From Butyrivibrio sp. (GTDB taxonomy: Bacteria > Bacillota > Clostridia > Lachnospirales > Lachnospiraceae), in NCBI GenBank assembly GCA_024688095.1, contig JAILEJ010000393.1, forward strand, positions 1 to 22,063: a DNA stretch of 22,063 bases, in the 5' to 3' direction. Within the stretch, counting starts at the first letter, position 1. Every line of letters begins with the position of its first letter. Positions 15,050 to 22,063 of the stretch are shown here, one piece after another. The translations under genes and the position numbers were made by a program. Below the pieces are notes generated by a model. It worked only from the letters and a program-made list of their open reading frames with translations, made no database searches and was not told the DNA's origin.

Positions 15050-15751
15050 TTAAACAGTTATATGTTCTTTGATCTTTTCAAAAAACTTATCCTTTATACC
15101 ACTTACCTGCATGATATCTTCTATTTTAGAAAAATTACCATGCTCCTGTCTGTATTGTATTATACTTTCAGCCCTTGAATTCCCGATTCCGGGTATAGAA
15201 CAGAGCTCATCTGCATCAGCAGTATTTATATTTACCAGTTTGCTTTTTTCTTCATTTGGAGAAGAAGCTTCATCCGTCGTCAGAAAAAGACTTTCACTAA
15301 GCTCTTTAGGAGCACTTTCATCTATAGATGTTTCCTCGATTGTAGGAATCTGAATCTTCATTCCGTCAGTTATTATTGATGCCTGATTTATAAAAGACAT
15401 ATCTGCATCCTGAGAAAAACCTCCTGCTGCATTAACTGCATCTATGACTCTGCTGTCTTGTGGCAATTCATAAACACCACTTAACTTGACTGCACCACAT
15501 ACATGAACAATAACATTCTGTGGCCTGGTCTCTTCTACAGTTTCTGCAACATTTGACGAATCTGAATTTTCCTCTGTAAGATTTGCTGTCGTACTTCCTT
15601 CCGAAACAGCGCTGTTATCACTAGTAAGTTCTTCCGAAGATGAAATATCGGTAAAAACAACCTGCTCTGATTTCTTGCTACAGCCTCCTAAAAGTAGTAC
15701 CACACCTAGCATTGCTGCAGCTTTTATTACATTTTTATTTGATATATACAT
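15050..15751 (-). CDS. comEA: ComEA-family DNA-binding competence lipoprotein
   Basis: 233 residues. Short signal peptide with lipobox LGGC, so Cys24 is a predicted lipid anchor; classical ComEA proteins have an uncleaved transmembrane helix. An acidic Ser/Thr/Glu-rich linker (about 25-75) follows, then an SLBB domain (about 79-138: VIVHVCGAVKLSGVYELP, NAAGGF), a second acidic linker, and a C-terminal helix-hairpin-helix pair (about 168-233: VNINTADADELCSIPGIG, ISxxxQ-type turn, VSGIKDKFFEKI). HhH motifs bind duplex DNA, so it would act as the surface DNA receptor passing DNA to ComEC. The open frame extends 23 codons upstream, but ATG 15751 has GGAGG at a suitable distance. First gene of the operon ending with comEC. 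Confidence 0.92.
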   Translation of the reverse strand: MYISNKNVIKAAAMLGVVLLLGGCSKKSEQVVFTDISSSEELTSDNSAVSEGSTTANLTEENSDSSNVAETVEETRPQNVIVHVCGAVKLSGVYELPQDSRVIDAVNAAGGFSQDADMSFINQASIITDGMKIQIPTIEETSIDESAPKELSESLFLTTDEASSPNEEKSKLVNINTADADELCSIPGIGNSRAESIIQYRQEHGNFSKIEDIMQVSGIKDKFFEKIKEHITV

Positions 15752-15791
15752 GATTCCTCCATTAAAAAAGAGGATCCCGCCATGCTTTTTT

Positions 15792-15820
15792 ATTCTATAC
15801 GAAATTATTAAAGTTATCAA
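15792..15820 (-). promoter_or_regulatory. Promoter of the comEA-comEC operon
   Basis: Minus strand TTGATA (15820-15815), 17 bp, TAGAAT (15797-15792), each hexamer one mismatch from consensus, about 40 bp upstream of the comEA start. No competence-specific sigma element is evident. No other good promoter is seen inside the operon gaps, which are 10-20 nt. Confidence 0.65.
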
Positions 15821-15892
15821 GTAATTAGTTCTTATAAATGTAACACCAACAGAAAAGCATATGTTTTCGTCACCTTCAATCAGAAATCCATA

Positions 15893-17398
15893 TTATTCTG
15901 CACTATTAATACCATCGGTTATAGAACCACTTTCAGGATCAGGTATCTCTTCAGAAACATATTCCTGACCGGTAATCTGCATCATAACCTTTTCATTTAA
16001 AGCTTTAAGTGTACTGTTAACATTTTTTCCGTTCCATATCTCTGTAAATGCAATCTCCAAAAATGCCCAAAAATTACTTGTTTCTATCATCTTTGGAAGC
16101 GGAACTGACTGCTCATACACCTTCATAAATGATGTAAGTGCAGTATTTTCATACTGAACACCATAATGAGCAGAAACTTTTCCTGCAAGCTTATATATAT
16201 CCTCTGTATTATCACTGCAAAGAAATCTGGCAAAAGCATTAGCCGCTGCCTGATTTTCCGAATAACCATTAACAACAATACAGTCTGTAACAGACATAGT
16301 CCTGGTTTTGTAATTATCTGTTATATCAGGAACAACACTTACGCCATACTCAAAATCACATGTACCTTCTTCTTTGGCCTGCTCAATCTTTGCAATTGAA
16401 TCAGTAGTTGCAAGTGTAAATACCATCTTCCCATTAATAAATTCATCCATAATACTGTCGTAAGTAGCAGTTTCTGAATCAATGGCAAAGAACTGATTCA
16501 GTTCCTGATACATTTTCATACAACTGATTGTGTCAGCATTATATATATCTATCTGTGATGTATCGTCTCCTGCAAGACCACCTACATTTAAATAATTACC
16601 TACAAAACAGTAGTTATACAATATATCAGTAACATCCCATTTGAAAACACCTTCTACCTGCTCTGGAGCATTGTAGTTTTCAGCAAATGAAAGAATTTGT
16701 GCTATTGTTGAAGGAATCATCTCCTGAACTCTTTTTTGTACCTCTTCGTCAGATATATCTGCTTCTACCATTTCTACTGATGAGTTTTCAATTGATTCAT
16801 CTGTAATTTCTTCTGATTCATCAATTTCCTGCTGTGCAGCCTCTCCGACTGAAGCATCTATTTCCGCTTCAATATCTGCTCTTGCTTTATCTTCAAGATA
16901 TGTCTTGTTATATAATAAAGCACTGGTTTCAAAATAATATGGATAACCAATTATCTTTCCCTCATAGGTAACAGCATTAATTGCAGCATTAGAAAAAACT
17001 TCAGGATCATTTACAGCTTCAACTGAATCAATCTCAGTTGCAAGACCTGAAAGATATGCTTTTTCAAGAGAATCATTTGTAATTATATATAAATCCGGAT
17101 ATTCTTCAGAATTTACAGATGCAGTATTAATTGCCTCAAGATACTCAAGACCCGATGTAAGCACAGGCTCAACTCTTACTTTATTATTACTTTCATTATA
17201 GCTAACAGCCTGCGCTGTCAGATAATCTGTCAGCGCAGAGTCTGTATACCATAATCTTACAGTAGTTTTTCGCCTTTTAAAAAGCTGGCTCTCATTTAAG
17301 ATTTCTTCACTTTTAGAAGAATAATAAACTGTTCCTGCTATAGCACAGGCAATCAGTAATATAGATAATAATTTTGTTCTAAGTCTCATAAACACCAT
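15893..17398 (-). CDS. Orphan ABC-type extracellular solute-binding protein (family 1) with acidic insertion
   Basis: 501 residues. N-terminal hydrophobic segment (about 9-26) with no lipobox, so it is either an uncleaved membrane anchor or a secretion signal. The rest follows the maltose-binding-like fold: VRLWYTDSALTDYL, YPDLYIITND, GKIIGYPYYFETSALLYNKTYLE, FINGKMVFTLATTDSIAKIEQ, GVSVVPDI and FARFLCS. Between LLYNKTYLED and IPSTIAQILSFAENY an extra stretch of about 55 residues (169-226), very rich in Glu/Asp/Ser, interrupts the fold where related proteins have a short loop. No permease or ATPase genes are adjacent. It starts only 20 nt after argD (an alternative ATG lies 9 nt further in; neither has a strong ribosome site), so it is likely in the arg transcript. 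Ligand unknown. Confidence 0.8.
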   Translation of the reverse strand: MVFMRLRTKLLSILLIACAIAGTVYYSSKSEEILNESQLFKRRKTTVRLWYTDSALTDYLTAQAVSYNESNNKVRVEPVLTSGLEYLEAINTASVNSEEYPDLYIITNDSLEKAYLSGLATEIDSVEAVNDPEVFSNAAINAVTYEGKIIGYPYYFETSALLYNKTYLEDKARADIEAEIDASVGEAAQQEIDESEEITDESIENSSVEMVEADISDEEVQKRVQEMIPSTIAQILSFAENYNAPEQVEGVFKWDVTDILYNYCFVGNYLNVGGLAGDDTSQIDIYNADTISCMKMYQELNQFFAIDSETATYDSIMDEFINGKMVFTLATTDSIAKIEQAKEEGTCDFEYGVSVVPDITDNYKTRTMSVTDCIVVNGYSENQAAANAFARFLCSDNTEDIYKLAGKVSAHYGVQYENTALTSFMKVYEQSVPLPKMIETSNFWAFLEIAFTEIWNGKNVNSTLKALNEKVMMQITGQEYVSEEIPDPESGSITDGINSAE

Positions 17399-17418
17399 TC
17401 ATTTAGAATCTTATTTGC

Positions 17419-18618
17419 TTAAACTTCCTTCAAACAAGATTCCAATATATCAATCATTTCATCAACATCATTTTTAGTGATTACAAGAGGCGGTACCATT
17501 CTAATGATATTTGCACCGGCATTGATCAATATAAGTCCCTTTTCAAGTGCCTTATTTATTATATCTCCAACCGGCATGTCCATAACAAGCCCCTGCATAA
17601 GCCCTGCTCCACGTCTTTCAGTAATAAAAGAATAACGTGTTTTAAGCTCATCAAGCTTCTCTTCAAGATAAGGAGCAACCTGATTCACATTCTCTATTAT
17701 ATGTTCCTTCTCAAATAAATCAAGAACTTTGTTAATAGCTGCACATGCAAGTGGATTACCTCCATAAGTCGTTCCATGGTCTCCTGCTGTAAGAGAATTC
17801 TGACCAACTTTTTCTGTCATCATAAATGCTCCAACAGGTACTCCGCATCCAAGTGCTTTGGCCGTTGTCATTATATCAGGCTTTATTCCATATTTCTGGA
17901 AAGCATACATATAACCTGTTCTTCCCATACCACATTGTATTTCATCCAGAATAAGAAGAATATCCTTTTCATCGCAGAGCTTTCTGACTTTTTTAATAAA
18001 GTCTGCATCTGCTGGATAGATTCCCCCCTCTCCCTGTACAGTCTCCATTATGATTGCGCAGGTCTTATCTGTAACCTGCTTTTTAATGCTGTCGTAATCA
18101 TTCATATCAGCAAATTTTATATTACCGATCATAGGCTCAAATGGTTCTCTGTATTTAGGATTTCCTGTAACAGAAAGAGCTCCAAAAGTACGTCCGTGGA
18201 ATGAATGATTAAGTGCTATTATCTCATGATCATTTTTTCCATCCTTTAAAAAAGCATATTTTCTTGCAGCCTTTAATGCGCCTTCAATAGCTTCTGCTCC
18301 ACTGTTGGTAAAAAATACTCTATCCATTCCAGAAACTTTTTTTAACTTTCTTGCAGCATCAATTGCAGGCTGATTATAGTAATAATTGGATGTATGTATA
18401 ATTTTATCAATCTGATTTTTTAATGCATCATTATATTCTTTATTTGCATATCCAAGTGCAAAAACTGCAATTCCGGAAACAAAATCCAGATATTTTTTTC
18501 CATCTGTATCATAAAGATATACGCCTTCGCCCTTATCAAGAACAATCTGATATCTGTTATATGTATGCAAAAGGTCTTTTTCAGCCTGATCTATGTATCC
18601 CTGCATCTGAGTACTCAT
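17419..18618 (-). CDS. argD: Acetylornithine aminotransferase
   Basis: PLP class III aminotransferase converting N-acetylglutamate semialdehyde plus glutamate to N2-acetylornithine and 2-oxoglutarate. 399 residues, usual length. Seen: LDFVSGIAVFALGY (44-57), FTNSGAEAIEGALKAAR (103-119), FHGRTFGALSVTG (140-152), LDEIQCGMGRTG with PLP-ring Asp225, and TTAKALGCGVPVGA with Schiff-base Lys254; TTYGGNPLAC follows. ATG follows GAGAGGT at about 7 nt. Fourth biosynthetic gene of the arg operon, 76 nt after argB with a hairpin in the gap. Such enzymes can also act on succinyl-diaminopimelate, but the context fixes arginine as the main role. Confidence 0.97.
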   Translation of the reverse strand: MSTQMQGYIDQAEKDLLHTYNRYQIVLDKGEGVYLYDTDGKKYLDFVSGIAVFALGYANKEYNDALKNQIDKIIHTSNYYYNQPAIDAARKLKKVSGMDRVFFTNSGAEAIEGALKAARKYAFLKDGKNDHEIIALNHSFHGRTFGALSVTGNPKYREPFEPMIGNIKFADMNDYDSIKKQVTDKTCAIIMETVQGEGGIYPADADFIKKVRKLCDEKDILLILDEIQCGMGRTGYMYAFQKYGIKPDIMTTAKALGCGVPVGAFMMTEKVGQNSLTAGDHGTTYGGNPLACAAINKVLDLFEKEHIIENVNQVAPYLEEKLDELKTRYSFITERRGAGLMQGLVMDMPVGDIINKALEKGLILINAGANIIRMVPPLVITKNDVDEMIDILESCLKEV

Positions 18619-18646
18619 TATTTTTACCTCTCTGTTATATGCTTAA

Positions 18647-18670
18647 AAGGTGATTTTATATAATCACCTT
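18647..18670 (-). terminator. Intra-operon hairpin between argB and argD
   Basis: Perfect 9-bp stem (AAGGTGATT / AATCACCTT on the minus strand) with a 6-nt AT loop, followed by only four T. It may act as a partial terminator or as an mRNA-stabilising end that lowers argD relative to argB. Confidence 0.45.
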
Positions 18671-18694
18671 CTATACTTTCTTACCTGATATTTT

Positions 18695-19582
18695 TTATTT
18701 CATCTCATCTTCATCATCAATGAATGCTGTACCAATACCTTTGTTAGTAAATATTTCCAAAAGAAGACAATGTGGAATTCTTCCATCAAGAATATGAACC
18801 CTGTGAACACCTTCCTTTATTGCATCTGTACAGTTATTGAGCTTTGGAAGCATACCACCGCCTATATTTCCACCGGCGATTAACTGTTCTGCTTCTGAAC
18901 AAGTCATTCTTGAAATAAAGGACGACTTATCATTAATATCCTTATATACTCCTTCTATATCTGTCAGGAATGCAAGCTTTTCAGCATGTACTGCCTTTGC
19001 AATTGCACATGCTGCATCATCGGCATTTATATTATAAGTATTAAATTCATCATCAAAACCAATTGGTGCAACAATAGGAAGATAATCATCTTCAAGAAGG
19101 TCATATAAAACCTTTGGATCAACGCTCTCAACATCACCTACATATCCAATGTCCTGTCCATCTGAGTATTTCTTTTTAACTCTGAGCATTTTTCCGTCTT
19201 TGCCACTTATACCTACTGCCTTTACACCAAGTTCCTGAACCATGCTTACGAGCTGTTTATTAACTCTTCCAAGAACCATCTCTGCTATTTCCATGGTTTC
19301 ATCGTCTGTTACTCGGAGTCCATTAATGAATTTTGCTTCTTTACCTACTTTTCCAACCCAGTTGCTTATTGCTTTTCCGCCACCATGAACAATAATCGGT
19401 CTAAATCCTACAAGCTTTAACAAAGTAACATCCTTTATAACATTACGCTGAAGTTCCTCATTGCTCATAGCACTTCCGCCATACTTTACAACAATGATCT
19501 TCCTGTTAAAGGTCTGTATATATGGAAGTGCTTCTACAAGCACCTCTGCTTTTTTTAATACTTCCTGCATATCTTTATCCAT
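18695..19582 (-). CDS. argB: Acetylglutamate kinase
   Basis: Phosphorylates N-acetylglutamate with ATP, second step of arginine synthesis. 295 residues of amino acid kinase fold: VVKYGGSAM (31-39, Lys33), IIVHGGGKAISNW (63-75), FINGLRVTDDE (84-94), NINADDAACAIA, FLTDIEGVY and GGGMLPKLNNC. The N-terminal extra helix (residues 1-25, ending LPYIQTF) and the C-terminal LLLEIFTNKGIGTAF are the marks of hexameric, arginine-inhibited kinases, so feedback control by arginine is predicted. AGAGAGGG precedes the ATG. It lies 54 nt after argJ. Confidence 0.97.
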   Translation of the reverse strand: MDKDMQEVLKKAEVLVEALPYIQTFNRKIIVVKYGGSAMSNEELQRNVIKDVTLLKLVGFRPIIVHGGGKAISNWVGKVGKEAKFINGLRVTDDETMEIAEMVLGRVNKQLVSMVQELGVKAVGISGKDGKMLRVKKKYSDGQDIGYVGDVESVDPKVLYDLLEDDYLPIVAPIGFDDEFNTYNINADDAACAIAKAVHAEKLAFLTDIEGVYKDINDKSSFISRMTCSEAEQLIAGGNIGGGMLPKLNNCTDAIKEGVHRVHILDGRIPHCLLLEIFTNKGIGTAFIDDEDEMK

Positions 19583-19636
19583 GTCTTTTCCCTCTCTGTA
19601 TCTGATTCAATTCTTTAATCCTCTTATATATTATTA

Positions 19637-20860
19637 TCAGGATCTGTAATCAGCATTAATTTTTACATAATCATATGTAAGATCGCATCCCCATGCTGTT
19701 GCAGATGCATCACCTTCATGCATATCAACATAAACAGTCACTGCATCACACTTCATTATTTCAAGAGCCTTTTCCTCATCAAAATCTACTGGAGATCCCT
19801 TATGGAACACTTCAAGTTCTCCATTTTTGCTCTTAAAGAAAAGCTCAACATCTTCCTCATCAAATTGTGCTCCAGAATAACCCATAGCACATAAAAATCT
19901 TCCAAAATTTGCATCACAGCCAAATATTGCTGCTTTAGACAAATTAGATCCTACAATTGCTCTTGATAATGTCTTGGCATCTTCTTTACTCTTAGCATTT
20001 ACAACCTGTGCTTCAAAAAGTTTACTTGCACCCTCGCCATCAGCTGCCATTTTCTTTGCAAGATATTCACACACATAGGAAAGTGCTTCTTTAAAGCTCT
20101 CATAATCACTGTTTTTAGAAGTAATAGCATCATTTTCAGCAAGACCATTTGCCATTATAAGAAGGGTATCATTTGTTGAAGTGTCACCATCAACAGTTAT
20201 CATATTGAAGGTATCTGCAACAACTTCGCTTACCGCTTCCTGGAGAAGAGATTTTTCAATTTTTAAATCCGTACACAGAAAGGCAAGCATTGTACACATA
20301 TTAGGATGAATCATTCCTGATCCTTTACTCATTCCACCAAGAGTTACCTTTTTACCGGAAATATCAAAAGTCACAGCTATTTCCTTATTAACTGTATCAG
20401 TTGTCATAATAGCCTTGGAAGCTTCAGTTCCTGCTTCTAAACTGTCGCTAAGTACCTTACTCATTTTAGATACACCTGCTGAGAGCTTATCAACCGGAAG
20501 CTGCATGCCTATAACACCTGTTGAAGCAACCGCTACAGTCTTATATGGCACACCCATTTCCTTTTCAACAGCCTTTGCTGTAGCTTCGCATGCATCAAAG
20601 CCTTCCTTACCTGTTGCTGCATTAGCAATTCCTGAATTGATAACTACAGCCTGCATTGGTTCTCCAGACTTTACAATCTGCATATCCCACTTAACACAGG
20701 CAGCCTTTACAACATTAGTTGTAAAAGTACCGGCACAAACAGCAGGTTCTTTGGAATAAACAAAAGCCATATCTGTTCTGTCTTTGTATTTAATATTTGC
20801 TTCACAGCTTGCTGCCATAAATCCTTTAGCTGCAGTCACTCCGCCTTTAATGATCTCCAT
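19637..20860 (-). CDS. argJ: Bifunctional glutamate N-acetyltransferase / ornithine acetyltransferase
   Basis: Transfers the acetyl group from N-acetylornithine to glutamate, recycling it, and in bifunctional forms also uses acetyl-CoA. 407 residues. The proenzyme cuts itself before a Thr: here MSKGSGMIHPNMCTMLAF, with Thr190 as the new N-terminal nucleophile and Cys189 at the position just before the cut, where Ala is the common residue. ASTGVIG (112-118) supplies the oxyanion-hole region and VDGDTSTNDT is conserved. ATG 20860 follows GGAGG at 6 nt; the in-frame ATG four codons upstream overlaps that same GGAGG and is rejected. Whether it is mono- or bifunctional cannot be settled by eye. 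Confidence 0.96.
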   Translation of the reverse strand: MEIIKGGVTAAKGFMAASCEANIKYKDRTDMAFVYSKEPAVCAGTFTTNVVKAACVKWDMQIVKSGEPMQAVVINSGIANAATGKEGFDACEATAKAVEKEMGVPYKTVAVASTGVIGMQLPVDKLSAGVSKMSKVLSDSLEAGTEASKAIMTTDTVNKEIAVTFDISGKKVTLGGMSKGSGMIHPNMCTMLAFLCTDLKIEKSLLQEAVSEVVADTFNMITVDGDTSTNDTLLIMANGLAENDAITSKNSDYESFKEALSYVCEYLAKKMAADGEGASKLFEAQVVNAKSKEDAKTLSRAIVGSNLSKAAIFGCDANFGRFLCAMGYSGAQFDEEDVELFFKSKNGELEVFHKGSPVDFDEEKALEIMKCDAVTVYVDMHEGDASATAWGCDLTYDYVKINADYRS

Positions 20861-20883
20861 AAATGCCTCCATATAATATATGT

Positions 20884-21327
20884 TTATTTATTAAAAATAG
20901 TAATATTTTTTTCATTTAAAGGATTATCATAATAATTCATGTCATCTCTGAGCGTCCAGCCCATTTTTCTCCAAAATGCATTACCGACTTCATTTGTAAC
21001 AAATGCATTCAGACATACCTTATTAATTTTCTCTTTCTTCAAGGCTTCTTCGCAAAAATCCACCATCTTTTTGCCTATACCATGCCTTCTATAATCTTCA
21101 CTTACACATACATGATACATACATGCCCTTCTTCCATCATGCCCACACAATATAGCCCCGACAATTTTATCATCTTCAATATCAACTGCGCTTGTAGCAG
21201 GGTTTCTCTTCAAAAACATTTCAATGCCTTCTCTTGAATCATCTATAGACCTTATTCCAAAGCCATAAATAGACATCCAAAGTTTATATACCTCATCATA
21301 ATCCTCTATAGTCATTGCCCTAACCAT
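20884..21327 (-). CDS. GNAT N-acetyltransferase in the arg operon
   Basis: 147-residue single-domain GNAT protein. The acetyl-CoA pyrophosphate loop is RRHGIGKK (Arg80-x-x-Gly83-x-Gly85), after the beta-4 strand ACMYHVCV; the C-terminal part has NAFVTNEVGNAFWRKMGW, typical of GNATs that place Asn and a Phe/Tyr near CoA. ATG follows AAGGAG at 8 nt. It is inserted between argC and argJ, with a hairpin in the argC gap and about 23 nt to argJ. Substrate unknown. Position suggests N-acetylglutamate synthase activity to prime the acetyl cycle, similar in idea to the short single-domain synthase of mycobacteria; a protein or other small-molecule acetyltransferase is equally open. Confidence 0.85.
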   Translation of the reverse strand: MVRAMTIEDYDEVYKLWMSIYGFGIRSIDDSREGIEMFLKRNPATSAVDIEDDKIVGAILCGHDGRRACMYHVCVSEDYRRHGIGKKMVDFCEEALKKEKINKVCLNAFVTNEVGNAFWRKMGWTLRDDMNYYDNPLNEKNITIFNK

Positions 21328-21364
21328 GAGTACTTCTCCTTATTCCCTTTTAAACATTATATAA

Positions 21365-21386
21365 GGGCCAAAATTAATTTTGGCCC
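21365..21386. repeat. 22-bp perfect palindrome between argC and the GNAT gene
   Basis: Arms GGGCCAAAATT / AATTTTGGCCC form a perfect palindrome; as RNA it gives about a 9-bp stem with a 4-nt loop. On the minus strand it is followed by TTATATAA, too few T for a strong terminator. Likely an intra-operon attenuating or processing hairpin, or a protein-binding site. Confidence 0.6.
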
Positions 21387-21411
21387 AGGATCATTTTATC
21401 TGAATTTTTAA

Positions 21412-22063
21412 TTACGGGAAGCAAGGAACCATTTCTAATCCTTCACTTTCTTTTAATCCAAATACAAGATTCATATTCTGAACAGCCTGTCCGGCAGCAC
21501 CCTTTACAAGATTATCAAGCGCTCCCATCATTATTATTCTGCCGGTTCTTTCATCAATTTTAAATCCTATATCAACATAATTACTGGTCTCTACCCATCT
21601 TGTCTCAGGATAAACTCCATCTGGAAGAACTCTTACAAATTTTTCATTTTTATAATATTTATCATAAGCAGCTCTTACTTCTTCTGCTGTTGGTAATTTT
21701 CCATCCTTTTTTACAAGAGTTGCATATTCAGTGGCAAGTATACCTCTGTTCATTGGTGCAAGATGTGGTGTAAAGTTTATTGTAATCTTCTCTCCACATG
21801 CATAACCAAGCTGCTCTTCAATTTCCGGAGTATGTCTGTGATTTGCAACACCATAAGGCTTTGCACTCTCATTTACCTCACAATACAAATTTGCAACCTT
21901 GGCACCTCTTCCTGCCCCGGAAACTCCACTAAGTGCATCCACAATAAGTGTATTAGGATCAATAAGACCTTCTTTTACCAGTGGATATGCTGTAAGAATC
22001 GAACATGTCGTATAGCATCCCGGATTTGCAACAATACGGGCATCTTTTATTTTATCTCTGTTT
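21412..22063 (-). CDS. argC: N-acetyl-gamma-glutamyl-phosphate reductase, N-terminal part outside window
   Basis: NADPH-dependent reduction of N-acetylglutamyl phosphate to the semialdehyde, third step of arginine synthesis. The frame stays open to the right edge, giving the C-terminal 216 residues. The active-site loop ANPGCYTT lies near the edge (common form NPGCYPT) with the catalytic Cys, followed by VDALSGVSGAGRGA and NHRHTPEIEEQL carrying the catalytic His. The C-terminus has YVDIGFKIDERTGRIIMMGALDNLVKGAAGQAVQNMN, the usual ending. First arg gene in view; the promoter and any arginine operator are outside the window. Confidence 0.96.
   Translation of the reverse strand, partial: NRDKIKDARIVANPGCYTTCSILTAYPLVKEGLIDPNTLIVDALSGVSGAGRGAKVANLYCEVNESAKPYGVANHRHTPEIEEQLGYACGEKITINFTPHLAPMNRGILATEYATLVKKDGKLPTAEEVRAAYDKYYKNEKFVRVLPDGVYPETRWVETSNYVDIGFKIDERTGRIIMMGALDNLVKGAAGQAVQNMNLVFGLKESEGLEMVPCFP

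Overview
The window looks like chromosomal DNA of a low-GC Clostridia member, most likely Lachnospiraceae (Roseburia/Butyrivibrio/Eubacterium-like). The base composition is AT-rich, ribosome binding sites are AGGAGG-type, sigma-A promoters are near consensus, and the protein families and gene neighbourhoods are typical of that group. This assignment is by inspection only. There is no phage, transposon, CRISPR, tRNA or rRNA gene. Nearly everything is on the minus strand, apart from three plus-strand genes (a lipid kinase, a PAP2-type membrane protein and a tandem ACT protein).

Layout. 1-1328 (-): 5' part of a membrane-anchored GH3/NagZ-fold protein whose catalytic positions look lost. 1329-2015: no protein gene, but a strong candidate for a free-standing non-coding RNA of about 350 nt, with a perfect-consensus promoter and an intrinsic terminator, plus the glyA terminator. 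2016-3254 (-): glyA. 3450-4418 (+) and 4607-5317 (+): a diacylglycerol-kinase-family lipid kinase and a PAP2-like integral membrane protein. 5391-8034 (-): an operon of holA, a DUF1653 protein and a family 2 glycosyltransferase. 8161-8565 (+): tandem ACT-domain protein. 8601-9398 (-): larE-like sulfur transferase.

9531-15751 (-): a compact operon comEA - response regulator - histidine kinase - GerMN lipoprotein - comEC. It places a complete two-component system and a GerMN lipoprotein between the two DNA-uptake genes. The trio (OmpR-type regulator, HAMP kinase, GerMN lipoprotein) resembles the actinobacterial MtrA-MtrB-LpqB arrangement.

15893-22063 (-): an arginine biosynthesis operon read argC (5' end outside the window) - GNAT acetyltransferase - argJ - argB - argD, followed after about 20 nt by an orphan ABC-type solute-binding protein with an unusual acidic insertion. 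ArgJ, ArgB, ArgC and ArgD together carry glutamate to N-acetylornithine and on to ornithine by the acetyl-recycling route.

The items most worth a second look are the ncRNA, the apparent GH3 pseudoenzyme beside it, the competence/two-component/GerMN operon, the three-cysteine LarE, and the two unexplained members of the arg operon (GNAT and solute-binding protein).
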